NCBI RefSeq assembly: GCF_018614415.1
Contig: NZ_JAGGOO010000057.1
Coordinates: 1 to 53,955 of the forward strand
Length of the DNA stretch: 53,955 nucleotides
DNA from: Streptomyces sp. ISL-12
GTDB taxonomy: Bacteria > Actinomycetota > Actinomycetes > Streptomycetales > Streptomycetaceae
Direction: 5' to 3'
Shown here: positions 51,986-53,955 of the stretch, piece by piece
How the letters are laid out: every line of letters starts with the position of its first letter
Position numbering within the stretch: the first letter of the stretch is position 1
Program-made: the position numbers and the translations under genes
The notes under the pieces: generated by a model
The model's input: only the letters and a program-made list of their open reading frames with translations
Told to the model about the DNA's origin: nothing
Databases searched by the model: none

Positions 51986-53014
51986 ATGCATGACCCGCTC
52001 CCCCAGAACGATCACACCCCCAATCCGCTGTTACTCGCCGACACGCGCAGAGAACAAGCACGGCAACTGACAAACATCCTGCGCCGCCGCATCGAAACCA
52101 GAGAATGGCCACCGGGCCACACTTTCAGCCACGCGGAGCTGGTCAACGAATTCTCCCTAGGCATACACGCCATCTGCAAAGTCGCGGTACCGGCCGTCCG
52201 AACCCTCCGCGAAGAGGGACTCCTGGAGTCCCGGCCGCGATTAGGCATACGCATACGCATCGAAGGGGAATCATGGAACGCCGACGACGAGCATCCCGGA
52301 ATTCCCCACGACGTACACATAGAAAAGATACTCAGAGAACATTTGCACAGAGGTATCTACAGACCAGGAGAGCAATTCCCGCCCATCTTTGTTCTGGCAG
52401 AAGAATTCGGAGTGTCAGCAGCCACAATACGAAAGGCCCTGCGACCCATGCAAAAACAGGGACTACTGGAAGTGCGCAACACCAATAAGAGGTACGTCTC
52501 TGCCGCAGTGGTTGATGTTTCATCAGAAGAACTGCTGCACATTCCACCACGCCGAAACCCAGGCAAAGCGAAGCTCCTCGCCTTCGGCGAGAAGCGTTCC
52601 TTGGCCGAGTGGGCTAAGGACTCGCGCTGCACGGTTAGCTACAAGGTGCTTTACAGCCGCTACTACCTCGGATGGGACCTAGAAAAAGCCTTACGGACTC
52701 CCAATACATCTCAGGGCCGGCGCGAACGACACACCGTGACGCCGAAACCCGAACACTCCCGCCTCACTGACAGCGAACCGCTCAGCATCAAAAAGATGCT
52801 GAGCGCGGCAATCGCCGACGGAACCTATCAGGAGGGACATGTAATCTGCGTCACAGACATCGCACTCCGGAAGAACCGCCCCAAATCTCAAGTCCTGCAA
52901 GCGCTTCGCGCGCTGAACAGCGAGAGCTTACTAGGCCATCATCCCGAGATCGGTTACTTCGTGTCACGAAAGCGCATGCCTCAAGTGCACCAGCCCCGGA
53001 AAACTAAGGAGTGA
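51986..53014 (+). CDS. regulator with three GntR-like winged helices and an AP2/HNH-associated motif
   Basis: A 342-residue protein. wHTH 1 about 25-93 (LTNILRRRIETREWPPGHTF ... VRTLREEGLLESRPRLGIRI). wHTH 2 about 110-172 (IEKILREHLHRGIYRPGEQF ... FGVSAATIRKALRPMQKQGL). Residues 205-240 (SLAEWAKDSRCTVSYKVLYS, then LGWDLEKALRTP) match a small DNA-binding motif often attached to phage HNH or AP2-type proteins. wHTH 3 about 265-327 (IKKMLSAAIADGTYQEGHVI ... KSQVLQALRALNSESLLGHH). No ligand-binding domain. Codon use is more AT-rich than upstream genes, suggesting a different origin. Confidence 0.75.
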   Translation: MHDPLPQNDHTPNPLLLADTRREQARQLTNILRRRIETREWPPGHTFSHAELVNEFSLGIHAICKVAVPAVRTLREEGLLESRPRLGIRIRIEGESWNADDEHPGIPHDVHIEKILREHLHRGIYRPGEQFPPIFVLAEEFGVSAATIRKALRPMQKQGLLEVRNTNKRYVSAAVVDVSSEELLHIPPRRNPGKAKLLAFGEKRSLAEWAKDSRCTVSYKVLYSRYYLGWDLEKALRTPNTSQGRRERHTVTPKPEHSRLTDSEPLSIKKMLSAAIADGTYQEGHVICVTDIALRKNRPKSQVLQALRALNSESLLGHHPEIGYFVSRKRMPQVHQPRKTKE

Positions 53015-53021
53015 TTTCTCT

Positions 53022-53924
53022 GTGAATGACCACGATGAACTGATCATCCTCTGCTGGAATATCGAACGCAATGGCCGCAGCCACAGGAACAGCGAAGACC
53101 ATCGCCGCCTGGCACGCCGCATCACGGCCAGTTACCGGCCTCATATTGTTTTCAGGCAGGAGCTGGCCATGGCTTGGGAAAACGGCAAAAGAGACTTGTA
53201 CGAAGAAGCGCAGGCGCTCGGCGGTCTGAGCGCTTTCATGTCCGCCCCGAAGGACGGGCGCAGTCGCAAACCGGTCGGGGTGATGTTTGACCCGCAGCTT
53301 TTCGAAATGGAATCGCACACCGAGCACGATCTGCCGTGGAAGCAGATCTGCCACGTGCAGGTCCGTCTCAAGGGAAGCGCCAAGCCGGTCCAGCTGGCGT
53401 CAGCTCACTTATGCCACTTCTCGCCCGAACTACGCGCGGTAGAGGCAGGCCGACTCACCGATCTGGCAGACCATGGCCGCACCGCCCTCATCGGCATGGA
53501 CGCGAACAGCTACCCCCACCGGGGCACGGACGAGATCATGACCGAACCCATCGATTGGGAGAAGATCGAAGACCCCGTCCACTACCAGCAGCGCACCATC
53601 GAACGGAACGGCGTCCGCGTCCCTGACACCCGGCCCAGTGAGATCCTCACCGGAGGCAAAGGAATTTACACTGACCTGGCCCACCACGCAGGGACCGTCC
53701 TAAATCAGCCGTATGCCTTAAAGCCCACGGCCAGTCTGCGGCGCACCGATCAGGGACCACCGCAGCGCATCGACATCCTCGTCGCCACCCCTGACCTGGT
53801 GCCTGCTCTGCGCAGCGTCGAAGTCGTGGACACCGAGGAGGTACGGCGAGTGACCGACCATGGACTCGTGGTCGCCCGTTTCAGTCTCCCCAAACTGCGC
53901 CGCTCGCTTTCGCCGATACTCTGA
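53022..53924 (+). CDS. endonuclease/exonuclease/phosphatase (EEP) family protein
   Basis: A 300-residue protein from GTG at 53022 (AAGGAG upstream, overlong spacing), 7 bp after the triple-GntR gene. EEP motifs in order: LCWNIERNGR (N13), FRQEL (E47), ASAHLCHFSPELRAVEAGRL (His), LIGMDANSYP (Asp/Asn) and the terminal VTDHGLVVARF (Asp-His). This is a metal-dependent phosphodiesterase or phosphatase active site. Substrate may be nucleic acid or a small phosphodiester. No export signal. Confidence 0.88.
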   Translation: MNDHDELIILCWNIERNGRSHRNSEDHRRLARRITASYRPHIVFRQELAMAWENGKRDLYEEAQALGGLSAFMSAPKDGRSRKPVGVMFDPQLFEMESHTEHDLPWKQICHVQVRLKGSAKPVQLASAHLCHFSPELRAVEAGRLTDLADHGRTALIGMDANSYPHRGTDEIMTEPIDWEKIEDPVHYQQRTIERNGVRVPDTRPSEILTGGKGIYTDLAHHAGTVLNQPYALKPTASLRRTDQGPPQRIDILVATPDLVPALRSVEVVDTEEVRRVTDHGLVVARFSLPKLRRSLSPIL

Positions 53925-53955
53925 CTTCCCCTCGTATTGATCAGAAACTCATTGG

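Larger units (their letters stand above)
26790..53955. mobile_element. integrated element with serine integrase, right end not seen
   Basis: The left end is defined by the disrupted host gene and the integrase. Everything to the right is accessory in character: a degraded stretch at 29-30.1 kb, a conservon, lanthipeptide genes, orphan regulators and AT-richer genes from 51.9 kb. No conjugation, replication or phage structural genes were recognised. No copy of the host gene's missing 3' part was found, so the right end is outside the window or unrecognisable. The cargo may also include older insertions. Confidence 0.45.

Noticed and set aside
50000..53955. Right attachment site of the element
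   Set aside because: No match to the left junction core and no fragment of the host gene's 3' part could be found by eye.

Overview
The window looks like chromosomal DNA of a Streptomyces species or a close relative. GC content is very high, third codon positions are strongly GC-biased, GTG and TTG starts are common, and ATGA/GTGA stop-start overlaps are frequent. The gene content also fits: conservon, NsdA-like regulator, DUF6415 and DUF6082 families, F420-type LLM oxidoreductase, FxLD lanthipeptide genes. No rRNA, tRNA or CRISPR array was recognised.

Region 1 (1-10.5 kb) is a mixed chromosomal segment. It holds a PadR regulator overlapping an edge-truncated Gly/Ser/Val-rich gene, a coupled FAD oxidoreductase/macro-domain pair, an inositol-monophosphatase-type phosphatase, a lipoate ligase with its accessory domain at the N-terminus, an OmpR/HK two-component pair, a Tat-exported intradiol dioxygenase, an orphan CitG/MdcB-like protein and a secreted hypothetical protein.

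Region 2 (10.7-16.4 kb) is a tight four-gene operon. The first gene matches the N-terminal part of LodA/GoxA quinoprotein oxidases. The second is a radical SAM/SPASM enzyme. The third combines what looks like the missing cofactor-bearing LodA C-terminal part (Cys40, Trp216) with a VioB-type ferritin-like domain. The fourth is a LodB-like flavoprotein. I read this as a split quinoprotein with its own maturation enzymes. It is the strongest candidate here for an undescribed system.

Region 3 (16.4-26.4 kb) contains a four-gene reverse-strand operon resembling reductive pyrimidine or hydantoin catabolism (nitrilase-type amidohydrolase, class III aminotransferase, dihydropyrimidinase, LLM oxidoreductase) behind an inverted repeat. 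It also contains an XRE regulator, a ClpC-type chaperone and an exported gamma-glutamyltransferase with four 13-bp tandem repeats upstream.

Region 4 (about 26.8 kb to the window end) appears to be an integrated element. A large serine integrase lies antisense to the broken 3' end of a membrane-anchored host gene. No second border is visible, so the element either runs past the window or ends at a border I could not recognise. Its cargo includes a small ORF beside the integrase, about 1.2 kb without a convincing gene, a TrmO-like protein, an NsdA-like TPR regulator, DUF6415, a GH15 glycosidase, a conservon (sensor-like kinase, roadblock, DUF742, GTPase, GAF), an acyl-CoA dehydrogenase-like protein lacking the usual catalytic Glu, and a translationally coupled regulator operon (tandem GntR, double LuxR-like HTH). 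Next comes a complete class I FxLD lanthipeptide cluster (PIMT-type methyltransferase, precursor, dehydratase in two genes, LanC cyclase, helical-repeat protein). The last genes are a regulator with three GntR-like modules and an EEP-family phosphatase/nuclease, in visibly more AT-rich DNA.

All family assignments come from reading motifs in the translations. No database search was run.
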